In this document: positions 15,201-22,855 of the stretch, in pieces
How positions within the stretch are numbered: position 1 is the first letter of the stretch
Layout of the letters: every line of letters begins with the position of its first letter
NCBI GenBank assembly: GCA_900545505.1
Contig: UQZC01000003.1
Coordinates: 1-24,423 of the forward strand
DNA from: an uncultured Collinsella sp.
Lineage (GTDB): Bacteria > Actinomycetota > Coriobacteriia > Coriobacteriales > Coriobacteriaceae
Length of the DNA stretch: 24,423 nt
Reading direction: 5' to 3'
Program-made: the position numbers and the translations under genes
The notes under the pieces: model-generated
What the model saw: the letters and a program-made list of their open reading frames with translations, nothing else
Told to the model about the DNA's origin: nothing
Databases searched by the model: none

Positions 15201-16381
15201 CCGGCGAGACCGTGGAGGCCGCACGCGATGACGTGTTCGCCGGCCTAGCTTCGGGCCGCACCGGTATCGTGCTCACGACGCCCGAGTTCCTATCTATCCA
15301 CCGTGACCGCTTCGCGCGTTCGGGCCGCATCGGCTTTGTCGTTATCGATGAGGCGCATCATGCCGGTCTTGCCAAGGGCGGCGACCGCAGCGCCTATCTC
15401 GACATGCCCGATATCCTCAAAGCCCTGGGCGACCCGGTCGTTATGGCTGCGACGGCCACCGCGACGGCTCCGGTCGTGGCCGAGCTTGCCCGCATGTTGC
15501 CGATCACTCGCACGGTGGTCGACGAGACGGTGCGCGAGAACCTGCGGCTCGAGGACGACCGCGATCTTGCAAGTCGCGAGAACCGTTTGGTGTCGATTGT
15601 GGCGACGGGGGAAAAGACCGTCATCTACGTCAATTCGCGCGACCAGTCCGTGGCGCTCGCCAAGACGTTGCGCAAGCGTGTGCCCGATTGCGCAACCCAT
15701 ATCGCGTTCTATAACGCGGGGCTTGTGCGTTCCGATCGCCGTCGCGTGGAGGAAGCATTCCGAGACGGCAGCCTCAGCTGCATCGTCTCGTCATCTGCCT
15801 TTGGCGAGGGCGTCAACCTGCCCGATATCCGCCATGTCGTGCTCTATCACATGCCGTTTGGCGGCATTGAGTTTAACCAGATGAGCGGCCGTGCCGGTCG
15901 CGATGGCCAGCCCGCCGTGATCCACCTGCTCTATTCGTCGCGCGATGCCCGCATTAACGAGCGCCTGCTCGACTGCTACGCACCCGAGCGCGACGAGCTC
16001 GTCACACTCTATCGCGCGCTGCAGACCATGTGGCGCTCCAACCGCGGCAAGACCGGGGATGATTCATTCTGCGCAAGCGATATCGACATCGCGCAGATGT
16101 GCCTTGCCATCGATGCCCGCACGCCGGTCGACGAGCGCTCGGTGGAAAGCGGCCTAGGAATCTTCGAAGAGCTTGGTTTCTGTCGCGTTTCGGGGTTTGA
16201 CGACACCCGTCGCATCGCGATGGCCGAAAACCCCGGCCGCGTGCAATTGAGCAGGTCAATTCGCTATTTGGAGGGCTTGCGCTCGCGCATGGAGTTTTCG
16301 GCTTTCCGGAGCTGGGCGCTCGATTCGTGCGCTTCTGATATGCTAGCCAAAGTTAACCGCCCGATCGTACCGCGGGCCTAG
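15029..16381 (+). CDS. RecQ-like DEAH helicase module, probably the C-terminal half of a RecJ fusion
   Basis: This frame encodes a superfamily 2 helicase: motif I 'GTGRGKS', motif II 'DEAH' in 'FVVIDEAHHAG', motif III-like 'AATATATAP', 'VIYVNSRDQS', 'GEGVNLPDIRHVVLYHMPFG' and motif VI 'QMSGRAGRDGQ'. The order and the QxxGRxGR motif fit RecQ-type 3'-5' helicases. A C-terminal winged-helix-like region follows. The first ATG (15029) lies inside motif I and has no ribosome-binding site. Homology extends upstream in the same frame to about 14972, and no ATG, GTG or TTG occurs between the in-frame stop at 14957-14959 and 15029. Hence this is not an independently started gene. Only a frame shift from recJ near 14973-14980 would supply its N-terminus. 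Confidence 0.8.
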   Translation: MGTGRGKSLIFHVHAAREAVLRGRASIFVYPLRALVADQAYHLSSTMASLGIGVGVLTGETVEAARDDVFAGLASGRTGIVLTTPEFLSIHRDRFARSGRIGFVVIDEAHHAGLAKGGDRSAYLDMPDILKALGDPVVMAATATATAPVVAELARMLPITRTVVDETVRENLRLEDDRDLASRENRLVSIVATGEKTVIYVNSRDQSVALAKTLRKRVPDCATHIAFYNAGLVRSDRRRVEEAFRDGSLSCIVSSSAFGEGVNLPDIRHVVLYHMPFGGIEFNQMSGRAGRDGQPAVIHLLYSSRDARINERLLDCYAPERDELVTLYRALQTMWRSNRGKTGDDSFCASDIDIAQMCLAIDARTPVDERSVESGLGIFEELGFCRVSGFDDTRRIAMAENPGRVQLSRSIRYLEGLRSRMEFSAFRSWALDSCASDMLAKVNRPIVPRA

Positions 16382-16396
16382 GGGAAGGGGACCTCG

Positions 16397-18757
16397 ATGG
16401 ATGCCGCAGCCCGTACCGCCCATGATTCCACCCTCCAGCCGTTTTCGGAGATGGAGCACTATAAGCATGCCGATGAGCTGCCGCCCGAGATTATGGCGGA
16501 CAGCTACGACAAGCTGGAGCGTCTGTGCCTCAAATATATGAATGAGGACGACTTTTCTAAGGTTGAGCAGGCCTACTGCTTTGCTGCCGAGAAGCATTGC
16601 AACCAAAAGCGGCGCTCGGGTGAGATGTACATCAACCATCCCGTCGAGGTGGCCATCATTCTGGCCGATCTTAAGATGGACTGTGACGTGGTGTGCGCCG
16701 CGCTGCTGCACGATACCGTCGAGGATACCGAGACTTCGCTTGCCGATGTTTCCGGCCTGTTTGGCGATACGGTGGCCGAGCTCGTCGATGGCGTGACCAA
16801 GCTCACCAACATCGAAGTCGACAGCATGGACGAGAAACAGGCCCTCACGCTGCGCAAGATGTTCCTCGCCATGTCCAAGGACATCCGCGTCATCATCGTT
16901 AAGCTTGCCGACCGTCTGCACAACATGCGCACCCTTGCAGCCCTGCGTGAGGACCGTCGCCTGTTTAAGGCTCGCGAGACCATGGACGTGTATGCGCCTC
17001 TGGCCGACCGTCTGGGCATGAGCTCCATTAAATGGGAGCTCGAGGACCTGTCCTTCTTCTACCTTGAGCCCGACGCCTACCAGCGCATCGCGCGCATGGT
17101 GGCTGAGTCGCGCGAGGTTCGCGAGCGCTATCTGGCCGAGACCATCAAGACGCTCACCGACGAGCTCAACCGCATTGGCCTGGAGGGCTTCCAGATCAAC
17201 GGCCGCTCCAAGCACTATTGGTCCATCTACCAAAAGATGAAGCGCAAGGGCAAGGAATTCTCCGAGATCTACGATTTGGTGGCGCTGCGCGTTATTACCC
17301 ATTCGGTGCGCGATTGCTACTCCACGCTCGGCGCAGTGCATACGCTGTGGCACCCCATGCCCGGTCGCTTTAAAGACTATATCGCCATGCCCAAGGTCAA
17401 TAACTACCAGTCGCTCCATACGACGGTTATCGGCCCCACGGCCCGCCCGCTCGAGATTCAGATTCGAACCTATGAGATGCATGAGCAGGCCGAGTACGGC
17501 ATTGCCGCCCACTGGCTATATAAGAAGTCGGGCGGATCGTCTGCTTCCAAGACCAATGACGCTCAACGTTTGGACGACCAGATCAACTGGCTCAAGCATT
17601 CGCTCGATTGGGCTGCGTCTGATGAGATCACCGACGCCAAGGAATACCTGCATTCGCTGAAGGTCGACCTCTTCGATCAGGAGATCTTCGTCTTTACGCC
17701 CAAGGGCGAGGTCATGGCGCTTCGTGCCGGCTCCACGCCGCTCGACTTTGCCTATGCCGTTCACACCGAGGTGGGAAACCACTGCGTCGGCGCTAAGATC
17801 AACGGTGCTGTGGCCCCGCTCACGCACGAGATCAAGACGGGCGACCGCGTTGAAATCCTGACTAACAAGAGTTCCAAACCGTCGCGTGATTGGCTCAAGA
17901 TCGTCAAGACGCCTTCGGCCAAGTCCAAGATCCGTCGCTACTTTGCCGCCGCGACTAAGGACGACGACGCTGCCGCCGGCCGCGATATGCTGGCCAAGGA
18001 CCTGCGCAAGCGCGGGTATGGCATCTCCACGCCGCGCTCCACGCGTGCGCTCAACGCCGTGGCGGAGCAGTTTAACTTCAAGCAGCTCGAGGACCTGTTT
18101 GCTGCCGTCGGCGCCGGCAAGGTTGCCCCGCGCGCTGTGGGTAATAAGGTCGAGCAAATCTTGGACCCCAAGCCCGAGGAACAGCTCACCAAGGCCGAGG
18201 CTATCGCCGAGGTCGTGAAACAGCCGGCCCGCGGCTCCAACCGCAAGCCGCAAAAGCGTGGCAAGAGCGCAAGTAACGGCATTATCGTTAAGGGCGAGAG
18301 CAACAGTGGCCTGCTGGTCCGTCTGGCTCATTGCTGCAACCCCGTGACGGGCGACGATATCGTCGGCTTCATCACGCGTGGCCGAGGTGTCTCAGTGCAT
18401 CGCGCCAACTGCCCCAACGTCAAGGGCCTCATGGAGCACCCAGAGCGCATGATTGACGTAGAGTGGGATGGTGCTGCCGACACTCTCTTCCAGGTCGAGA
18501 TCGTGGTCGAGTGCCTGGACCGCATGGGCCTGCTCAAGGACGTCACCATTGCCATTGGCGATGCAGGCGGCAATATCCTTTCCGCCGCCACCTCGACCAA
18601 CCGCGAGGGTATTGCGACTCTGCGCTTTATGGTCGAGATTTCGGATGCGAGCGGCCTGGATCCGCTGCTGGCTTCCATCAGCAGTGTCGATTCGGTCTAC
18701 GACGCTCGCCGTCTTATGCCCGGCGAAGGCGGAGCTCAGCTCAAGCGCCGTGTGTAG
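16397..18757 (+). CDS. rel: Bifunctional (p)ppGpp synthetase/hydrolase (Rel)
   Basis: Controls the stringent response by making and degrading (p)ppGpp at the ribosome. The 786-residue protein has all Rel domains. The HD hydrolase has H66, H81 and HD at 105-106, with D172 in 'LADRLHNM'. The synthetase contains 'SKHYWSIYQKM' and GRFKDY near 323-328. TGS spans about 429-491, the zinc-finger/helical domain 'LAHCCNPVTGDDIVGF' follows near 630, and ACT occupies about 690-775. The RFKD motif is the version linked with bifunctional Rel enzymes rather than EFDD of E. coli RelA. The ATG at 16397 has GGGAAGGGG 8 nt upstream. It starts 15 nt after the helicase stop, so it may be co-transcribed with recJ. 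A terminator follows. Confidence 0.96.
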   Translation: MDAAARTAHDSTLQPFSEMEHYKHADELPPEIMADSYDKLERLCLKYMNEDDFSKVEQAYCFAAEKHCNQKRRSGEMYINHPVEVAIILADLKMDCDVVCAALLHDTVEDTETSLADVSGLFGDTVAELVDGVTKLTNIEVDSMDEKQALTLRKMFLAMSKDIRVIIVKLADRLHNMRTLAALREDRRLFKARETMDVYAPLADRLGMSSIKWELEDLSFFYLEPDAYQRIARMVAESREVRERYLAETIKTLTDELNRIGLEGFQINGRSKHYWSIYQKMKRKGKEFSEIYDLVALRVITHSVRDCYSTLGAVHTLWHPMPGRFKDYIAMPKVNNYQSLHTTVIGPTARPLEIQIRTYEMHEQAEYGIAAHWLYKKSGGSSASKTNDAQRLDDQINWLKHSLDWAASDEITDAKEYLHSLKVDLFDQEIFVFTPKGEVMALRAGSTPLDFAYAVHTEVGNHCVGAKINGAVAPLTHEIKTGDRVEILTNKSSKPSRDWLKIVKTPSAKSKIRRYFAAATKDDDAAAGRDMLAKDLRKRGYGISTPRSTRALNAVAEQFNFKQLEDLFAAVGAGKVAPRAVGNKVEQILDPKPEEQLTKAEAIAEVVKQPARGSNRKPQKRGKSASNGIIVKGESNSGLLVRLAHCCNPVTGDDIVGFITRGRGVSVHRANCPNVKGLMEHPERMIDVEWDGAADTLFQVEIVVECLDRMGLLKDVTIAIGDAGGNILSAATSTNREGIATLRFMVEISDASGLDPLLASISSVDSVYDARRLMPGEGGAQLKRRV

Positions 18758-18791
18758 GTGCGAGAGCCTCTCAGCATCATAGATATTGGTT

Positions 18792-18829
18792 ACGTTCGAG
18801 GCATCGTTTGGTGCCTCGAACGTATTTTA
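18792..18829 (+). terminator. Intrinsic terminator after rel
   Basis: A perfect 12-bp stem, ACGTTCGAGGCA (18792-18803) with TGCCTCGAACGT (18812-18823), loop of 8, is followed by ATTTTA. It lies 35 bp after the rel stop and ends just before the ribosome-binding site of the next gene, so read-through may be needed for that gene. Confidence 0.85.
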
Positions 18830-18845
18830 GAAGGAGGGCATGCGC

Positions 18846-19529
18846 ATGGACGATATGACTTTGGACCTGACACCCCGAGGTGCGGCTTCGATTGAGGCGC
18901 TCGTCAACGGCCCGATTCAGACCAACAGTTACGCCGTGATTTCGAATGACGAGTGCTTAATCGTCGATCCGGCGTGGGAGGGCGAGCGTCTTGTGGAGCA
19001 TATCCGCACCGCGCATCCCGAGGTGCGCGTACTCGGCTCTGTCTGCACGCACGGTCATGCCGACCATGTTGGCGGGGTTGCCGGGGTTCGAGCTGTCGTT
19101 GGCGACAGTGCACTATATGAGTTGTGCGCTAAGGACGTGACGGTACCTCGCGCAAATATCGAGGAGCAGCGTGTCATGTGGGGTATCGAGACGCCCGATC
19201 CGGGTGAGCCGACGCGTTTGCTTGCCGAGGGCGATACAATCGAGGTGGGCGACGTCTGCCTGCAGGTGATCGAGACGCCGGGGCATACGCCGGGCGGCAT
19301 CGTCCTGTTCGCCGCGACCGAGCAGGGGAACATCGCCTTTGTGGGCGACACGCTTTTCCCGGGCAGCCACGGTCGTACCGATCTTTCCGGCGGTGACGAG
19401 GCGGCGATTATGCGCTCGCTCTCCAAACTTGCCAAGACGCTTCCGCCCGATACCGTTTGCTTGACGGGCCATGGCGATTCGACCACGATGGCGCGCGAAC
19501 TTATGCAGAACCCGTTTATGCAGATGTAG
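18846..19529 (+). CDS. MBL-fold metallo-hydrolase (glyoxalase II-like)
   Basis: A 227-residue zinc metallo-hydrolase of the beta-lactamase fold. It has the metal motif THGHADHVGG, then 'ETPGHTPGG' (second metal-site His), 'GDTLFPGSHGRTDL' and 'LTGHGDSTT' near the C-terminus, all in the order seen in glyoxalase II-like and other small MBL hydrolases. The substrate is not known. The start is taken at the ATG at 18846, because AAGGAGGG ends 7 nt upstream; the ATG at 18840 leaves only one base after it. It lies just after the rel terminator. The C-terminus ends near a hairpin (CCCCA/TGGGG around 19573-19596) that has no U-run. Confidence 0.85.
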   Translation: MDDMTLDLTPRGAASIEALVNGPIQTNSYAVISNDECLIVDPAWEGERLVEHIRTAHPEVRVLGSVCTHGHADHVGGVAGVRAVVGDSALYELCAKDVTVPRANIEEQRVMWGIETPDPGEPTRLLAEGDTIEVGDVCLQVIETPGHTPGGIVLFAATEQGNIAFVGDTLFPGSHGRTDLSGGDEAAIMRSLSKLAKTLPPDTVCLTGHGDSTTMARELMQNPFMQM

Positions 19530-19655
19530 GCTCGAAGCCGTCTTTCGAACCACGAAGACCGCTCAATCGTCAAGCTATTTTCCCCAGTGGGTCGATTCTG
19601 TGGGGCAAACGGTCAAAATTTGTCCAATCGGATGGTATTCGTGAACAAACGAACG

Positions 19656-19683
19656 TTTATGCTCGGGTATGTCGTGGTAAAAT
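19656..19683 (+). promoter_or_regulatory. Candidate fba promoter with extended -10
   Basis: TGGTAAAAT (19675-19683) gives an extended -10 (TG, one base, TAAAAT). TTTATG at 19656-19661 is a weak -35 at 16 bp. A small TTCGT/ACGAA inverted repeat lies just upstream. The aldolase start is about 40 bp downstream. Confidence 0.55.
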
Positions 19684-19723
19684 CTCAGGCGTTATCGGAG
19701 CAACCTTACAGGAGGTTTCTTTT

Positions 19724-20590
19724 ATGCTCGTCAACGCAGCAGACATGCTCAAGAAGGCCGAAGCCGGCAAGTACGGTCTCGGTGCCTTCAACACCAACAA
19801 CCTCGAGTGGACCCTGGCTATTCTCCAGGCCGCCGAGGAGGCCAAGTCTCCGCTGATCCTTCAGTGCACCGCTGGTGCCGCTAAGTGGATGGGCGGTTTC
19901 AAGGTCTGCGCCGACATGGTCAAGGCTGCCGTCGAGGCCACGGGCGTTACCGTTCCCGTCGCCCTTCACCTCGATCACGGTTCTTACGAGGACTGCTTCA
20001 AGTGCATCGAGGCCGGCTTCACGTCCATCATGTATGACGGCTCTCACGAGGAGACCTTCCAGCTTAACCTCGACCGCACCAAGGAGCTCGTTGAGCTTGC
20101 CCACTCCAAGGGCATGTCCATCGAGGCCGAGGTCGGCGGCATCGGCGGCACCGAGGACGGCGTGACCTCCAGCGGCGAGCTCGCTGATCCTGCTGAGTGC
20201 AAGCAGATTGCTGACCTGGGCGTCGACTTCCTCGCCTGCGGTATCGGCAACATCCACGGCGTGTACCCTGCCGACTGGGCTGGCCTTTCCTTCGAGCGCC
20301 TGGGCGAGATCAAGGCTCAGACCGGCGACCTGCCCCTCGTCCTGCACGGTGGCACCGGCATCCCCGAGGATCAGATCAAGAAGGCCATCTCCCTGGGTAT
20401 CTCCAAGATCAACGTCAACACCGATCTGCAGCTCGTCTTCGCCAAGGGCGTTCGCGAGTACATCGAGGCTGGCAAGGATCAGCAGGGCAAGGGCTTTGAC
20501 CCCCGCAAGCTCCTCAAGCCTGGTCGCGACAACATCGTTGCCCGCACCAAGGAGCTCATGGAGGAGTTTGGCTCCGTCAACAAGGCGTAA
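19724..20590 (+). CDS. fba: Fructose-bisphosphate aldolase, class II
   Basis: Zinc-dependent glycolytic enzyme that splits fructose-1,6-bisphosphate into glyceraldehyde-3-phosphate and dihydroxyacetone phosphate. The 288-residue protein contains 'GLGAFNTNN', the zinc-site 'ALHLDHGSYEDC' (HLDHG at about 82-86), 'SIEAEVGGIGGTEDG', 'ACGIGNIHGVYP', 'LHGGTGIPEDQI' and 'INVNTDLQL', all class II hallmarks. The ATG at 19724 has AGGAGG about 8 nt upstream, and the reading frame upstream of it is not protein-like. The codon use is highly biased towards C-ending codons, as in strongly expressed genes. A 93-nt hairpin follows the stop. Confidence 0.96.
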   Translation: MLVNAADMLKKAEAGKYGLGAFNTNNLEWTLAILQAAEEAKSPLILQCTAGAAKWMGGFKVCADMVKAAVEATGVTVPVALHLDHGSYEDCFKCIEAGFTSIMYDGSHEETFQLNLDRTKELVELAHSKGMSIEAEVGGIGGTEDGVTSSGELADPAECKQIADLGVDFLACGIGNIHGVYPADWAGLSFERLGEIKAQTGDLPLVLHGGTGIPEDQIKKAISLGISKINVNTDLQLVFAKGVREYIEAGKDQQGKGFDPRKLLKPGRDNIVARTKELMEEFGSVNKA

Positions 20591-20612
20591 GTAGCGGTTT
20601 AACTTTCCCGTC

Positions 20613-20705
20613 GGAGGCCCCGTTCACCCTACGCTTTTCCCTTGCGCTCACCTGGCTTTGCCAGAAGTCGCGCAATGGGAAAAGCTTCGGGTGAACGGGG
20701 CCTCC
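20613..20705. repeat. 93-nt near-perfect hairpin downstream of fba
   Basis: Nested arms run inward: a perfect 17-bp stem (20613-20629 with 20689-20705), a 3-by-3 internal loop, a 9-bp stem (GCTTTTCCC with GGGAAAAGC), one bulged T, a 6-bp stem (TTGCGC with GCGCAA) and a 5-bp tip (CTGGC-TTT-GCCAG). About 37 of the base pairs can form. There is no U-run directly after it. It could act as a strong 3'-end stabiliser for the aldolase mRNA, or be an inserted palindromic element. Confidence 0.9.
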
Positions 20706-20753
20706 TTCGTTAACTCGCTACAGGGTTACTGGGCTGATTTTAGTTATATGGCT

Positions 20754-20800
20754 ATACCGTTTATCGGTATTGAGAGTCCCTTTGCTGGGGCTTTCTTTTT
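20754..20800 (+). terminator. Terminator between fba and the transglutaminase-like gene
   Basis: AGTCCC (20775-20780), loop TTTGCT and GGGGCT (20787-20792) form a stem with one G-U pair, followed by TTCTTTTTT. A second stem ATACCG-TTTAT-CGGTAT (20754-20770) lies directly upstream. Confidence 0.65.
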
Positions 20801-20803
20801 TAT

Positions 20804-20814
20804 CTCGCTACAAT
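20804..20814 (+). promoter_or_regulatory. Candidate -10 element of the transglutaminase-like gene
   Basis: TACAAT (20809-20814) lies 35 bp before the likely start; the preceding TCGCTACA also occurs at 20715-20722. I see no good -35, because the terminator U-run occupies that position. Confidence 0.35.
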
Positions 20815-20848
20815 GGGCTTCAAGAGTTCTAATGACTTGGAGTTTGGT

Positions 20849-22282
20849 ATGCCTGTTATTAATGTGCTGCCTTCGGATGGGAAGGTTATTGACGAGGGTC
20901 CTGTTGGTTGCTCTGTTGATGTTTGCTGTGATGATTTTCGTCATCTCGATATTGGACTGCCGCCCGAGATTCTTCGTCTCAAGGATGCCGGATATTTGAC
21001 GCAGGCTGTTGCGGCTTGTGATCGTCTTTTGGGGCAGAATCCCGATCCCTCGCTTGCTGCCTGCGTTCGTGCCGAGCGGTATCGCATGCTTGAGACGCCG
21101 CTTCATTTTTCGGTGTCGCGCGATCGGGCTATTGCGATGATTCGCGAGGAGTGGCCTGAGTTTACCGAGGAGCAGTTTGACGATCTGATTAACCGTAAGC
21201 GTATTGACTGGCGCTTTATCGATGGCGAGCTGTTCGTTCTCGACAACTTCCTCGATTCGCTTCGCGTATATCCCAAAGAGGTTCCCGGCATGCGTCCCGA
21301 TCCTACGGACGGAATTGCACTGCGCAACGAGATGCTCAAGGAGATGGAGTCACAAAACGGATTGACTCGCGTTATTACGCTTAAGGCGTCCTTGTCTGTC
21401 CCCGGCGCTCTAGAGGGGGAGACCGTTCGCGCTTGGCTTCCCGTAGCCGCCACCTGCCGCCAACAGTCTCAGGTCGAGATTCTCGACATGACGCCGGAGG
21501 GTGCTGTTGCTCCCGCGAACGCTTCGGCGCGTACCGCCTCGTGGTCTTCTTCGAGTGAGCGCTCATTCTCGGTGACTTATCGTTATCACATCGATGCTGC
21601 TTATTGTGATGTCTACGGTGGCACACTTCCGGTTCATCCGCGTATGGACGCGCCTCTGCCCGAGGATATTTCCGAGGACCGTCCGCACATTGCATTTACG
21701 CCGTATCTGCAGCAGCTGACGGCCAGCGTTGTTGGCGGACTCGAGGATCCGCTCGATCGCGCCCGTGCTATCTATGATTACCTGACGCAGTATATCGACT
21801 ATCGCTATCAGCCGCCGTACTTGCTTTTGGGATCTATTGCCGATGACTGCGCGCATTCGCTCCGCGGCGATTGCGGCGTTATGGCGCTCACGTTTATCAC
21901 CATGTGCCGTATCGCGGGCGTGCCTGCCCGTTGGCAGAGCGGCCTCTACGTTGCGCCCGATTCGGTGGGGTCGCACGACTGGGCAGAGTTCTATACGCCG
22001 CAGACCGGTTGGCTCAACGCCGACGTGTCATTTGGATCTTCTGCTCGCAGGATGGGGGAGGAGTGGCGCCGCCGTCACTACTTTGGCAATCTCGACCCAT
22101 GGCGTATGGTGGCCAACAATCGATTCCAGGCAGAGTTTGAGCCCTCTTTCGACGGCATGCGCGAGGACCCTTACGATAACCAGATGGGTGAGGCTTCGGT
22201 CGACGGTCGCGGATGCCGTCAGCGCGAGATGCTACGCACGGTCGAACTCATCGAAATGCTCGAAGTTCCATTTTCGGACTAA
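20849..22282 (+). CDS. Cytosolic transglutaminase-like cysteine protein
   Basis: A 477-residue protein with a C-terminal transglutaminase-like domain. The Cys-His-Asp triad is visible: Cys342 in 'LRGDCGVMALTFITM', His376 in 'GSHDWAEFYTP' and Asp392 in 'GWLNADVSFG'. Around it stand 'CRIAGVPARWQSG' and 'RARAIYDYLTQYIDY', typical of the bacterial family. No signal peptide or transmembrane helix is seen, so it probably acts in the cytoplasm. An N-terminal region of about 170 charged residues and a middle beta-rich region precede the domain; I do not recognise them. The family contains peptidases and cross-linking enzymes, so its substrate is unknown. The ATG at 20849 has TTGGAG about 6 nt upstream. 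The first ~70 codons use many T-ending codons, unlike neighbours, which may point to a different origin. Confidence 0.75.
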   Translation: MPVINVLPSDGKVIDEGPVGCSVDVCCDDFRHLDIGLPPEILRLKDAGYLTQAVAACDRLLGQNPDPSLAACVRAERYRMLETPLHFSVSRDRAIAMIREEWPEFTEEQFDDLINRKRIDWRFIDGELFVLDNFLDSLRVYPKEVPGMRPDPTDGIALRNEMLKEMESQNGLTRVITLKASLSVPGALEGETVRAWLPVAATCRQQSQVEILDMTPEGAVAPANASARTASWSSSSERSFSVTYRYHIDAAYCDVYGGTLPVHPRMDAPLPEDISEDRPHIAFTPYLQQLTASVVGGLEDPLDRARAIYDYLTQYIDYRYQPPYLLLGSIADDCAHSLRGDCGVMALTFITMCRIAGVPARWQSGLYVAPDSVGSHDWAEFYTPQTGWLNADVSFGSSARRMGEEWRRRHYFGNLDPWRMVANNRFQAEFEPSFDGMREDPYDNQMGEASVDGRGCRQREMLRTVELIEMLEVPFSD

Positions 22283-22296
22283 TCGGTAGAAAGCTG

Positions 22297-22305
22297 TGAT
22301 AAACT
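22297..22305 (+). promoter_or_regulatory. Candidate tRNA-Leu promoter
   Basis: TGATAAACT is an extended -10 (TG, A, TAAACT) that ends 16 bp before the tRNA, inside a short spacer after the transglutaminase-like gene. No good -35 is seen. Confidence 0.4.
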
Positions 22306-22321
22306 AACTCACGCATTACGT

Positions 22322-22408
22322 GCCCGAGTGGCGGAATTGGCAGACGCAGTGGACTCAAAATCCACCGTTGGCAACAACGTGCGAGTTCGAGTCTCGCCTC
22401 GGGCACCA
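22322..22408 (+). tRNA. tRNA-Leu (anticodon CAA)
   Basis: An 87-nt class II tRNA. The acceptor stem GCCCGAG/CTCGGGC is perfect; A73 and an encoded CCA follow. The anticodon stem GTGGA/TCCAC encloses CTCAAAA, giving anticodon CAA, which reads the Leu codon UUG. A long variable arm (CGTTGGCAACAACG) is typical of tRNA-Leu. The T-arm is GCGAG-TTCGAGT-CTCGC. A second copy of its 3' end lies 184 bp downstream. Confidence 0.97.
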
Positions 22409-22454
22409 TACATGCAAGTGAGCGTTCAAGGGGGTTGCGGCCCCCTTTTTCGTG
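22386..22454 (+). repeat. Direct repeat, copy 1: tRNA-Leu 3' end plus terminator
   Basis: From the T-loop (TTCGAGTCTCGCCTCGGGCA) through the CCA and on to the terminator, this 69-nt stretch recurs almost exactly at 22570-22637. Only one base differs in the first ~50. Such a repeat, starting at a tRNA T-loop, is the usual form of an integrase attachment core. Confidence 0.9.
22428..22450 (+). terminator. tRNA-Leu terminator
   Basis: AAGGGGG and CCCCCTT form a 7-bp stem around TTGCGG, followed by TTT. It is inside the first direct-repeat copy. Confidence 0.85.
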
Positions 22455-22569
22455 CCGAACTCGCGTGAGCGCGCGAAGCGTTAAGCAAACAGGCCTGCGG
22501 CCTGTTTGTAGCGGAGCGTGGCGAGGGCGCCTCGCGCCCGAAGCCCGGGGCTTCGCGAAGCGAAGGCCC
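22455..22569. other. 115-bp G+C-rich spacer between the repeated tRNA ends
   Basis: There is no gene here. It holds three small perfect hairpins: CAAACAGGCC-TGC-GGCCTGTTTG (22486-22508), GCGAGG-GCG-CCTCGC (22521-22535) and GAAGCC-CGG-GGCTTC (22540-22554). It may be a relic of an inserted element or a structured intergenic repeat. Confidence 0.5.
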
Positions 22570-22637
22570 TTCGAGTCTCGCCTCGGGCACCATACATGCA
22601 AGCGAGCGTTCAAGGGGGTCAAGGCCCCTTTTTCGTG
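22570..22637 (+). repeat. Direct repeat, copy 2: orphan tRNA-Leu 3' end plus second terminator
   Basis: This 68-nt copy starts at the same T-loop base as the tRNA copy, keeps the CCA and contains its own terminator (AAGGGG with CCCCTT, then TTT, 22612-22633). The 5' strand of the T stem and the rest of the tRNA are absent, so no functional tRNA can be read here. Confidence 0.9.
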
Positions 22638-22663
22638 TACGTAATGTGATAACGCGCTGTACG

Positions 22664-22672
22664 TGTTATTAT
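22664..22672 (+). promoter_or_regulatory. Candidate infC operon promoter
   Basis: TGTTATTAT is an extended -10 (TG, T, TATTAT), about 7-10 bp before the start of the hairpin-rich leader. No good -35 is seen. Confidence 0.45.
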
Positions 22673-22678
22673 TCGCAA

Positions 22679-22836
22679 GGCGTTGTTCTCGCAATGCCCT
22701 AAAGAGGAACCCGAGGGTTCCCACCTTTTGGCGCCAATGAGCAGCTGACTGGTCATACAACTTAGATTCCCTTCCTCAAATCGAGGAAGTCTATGTGTAC
22801 GACCTGGTTGCTGAGAAGCGCCGGGTTATTTTTTTT
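22679..22836 (+). ncRNA. Structured infC leader ending in an intrinsic terminator (attenuator, L20-leader-like)
   Basis: About 160 nt without a gene carry successive hairpins: GGCGTTG/CAATGCC (22679-22699), GGAACC-CGAG-GGTTCC (about 22707-22722) and CTTCCTC/GAGGAAG (about 22774-22792). The last is a 10-bp stem with one bulge (22802-22812 with 22817-22826, loop GAGA) followed by TATTTTTTTT (to 22836). This is a full intrinsic terminator placed just before the infC ribosome-binding site. In Bacillus, L20 controls the same operon by transcription attenuation in such a leader. Whether L20 binds here is inference. Confidence 0.7.
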
Positions 22837-22855
22837 ATGAATGGAGGTAGGGAAA

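Noticed and set aside
22841..22855. ATG at 22841 as the start of infC
   Set aside because: The ATG overlaps the only good ribosome-binding site (GGAGG 22843-22847) and is preceded by a T-run; the ATA at 22856 has ideal spacing.
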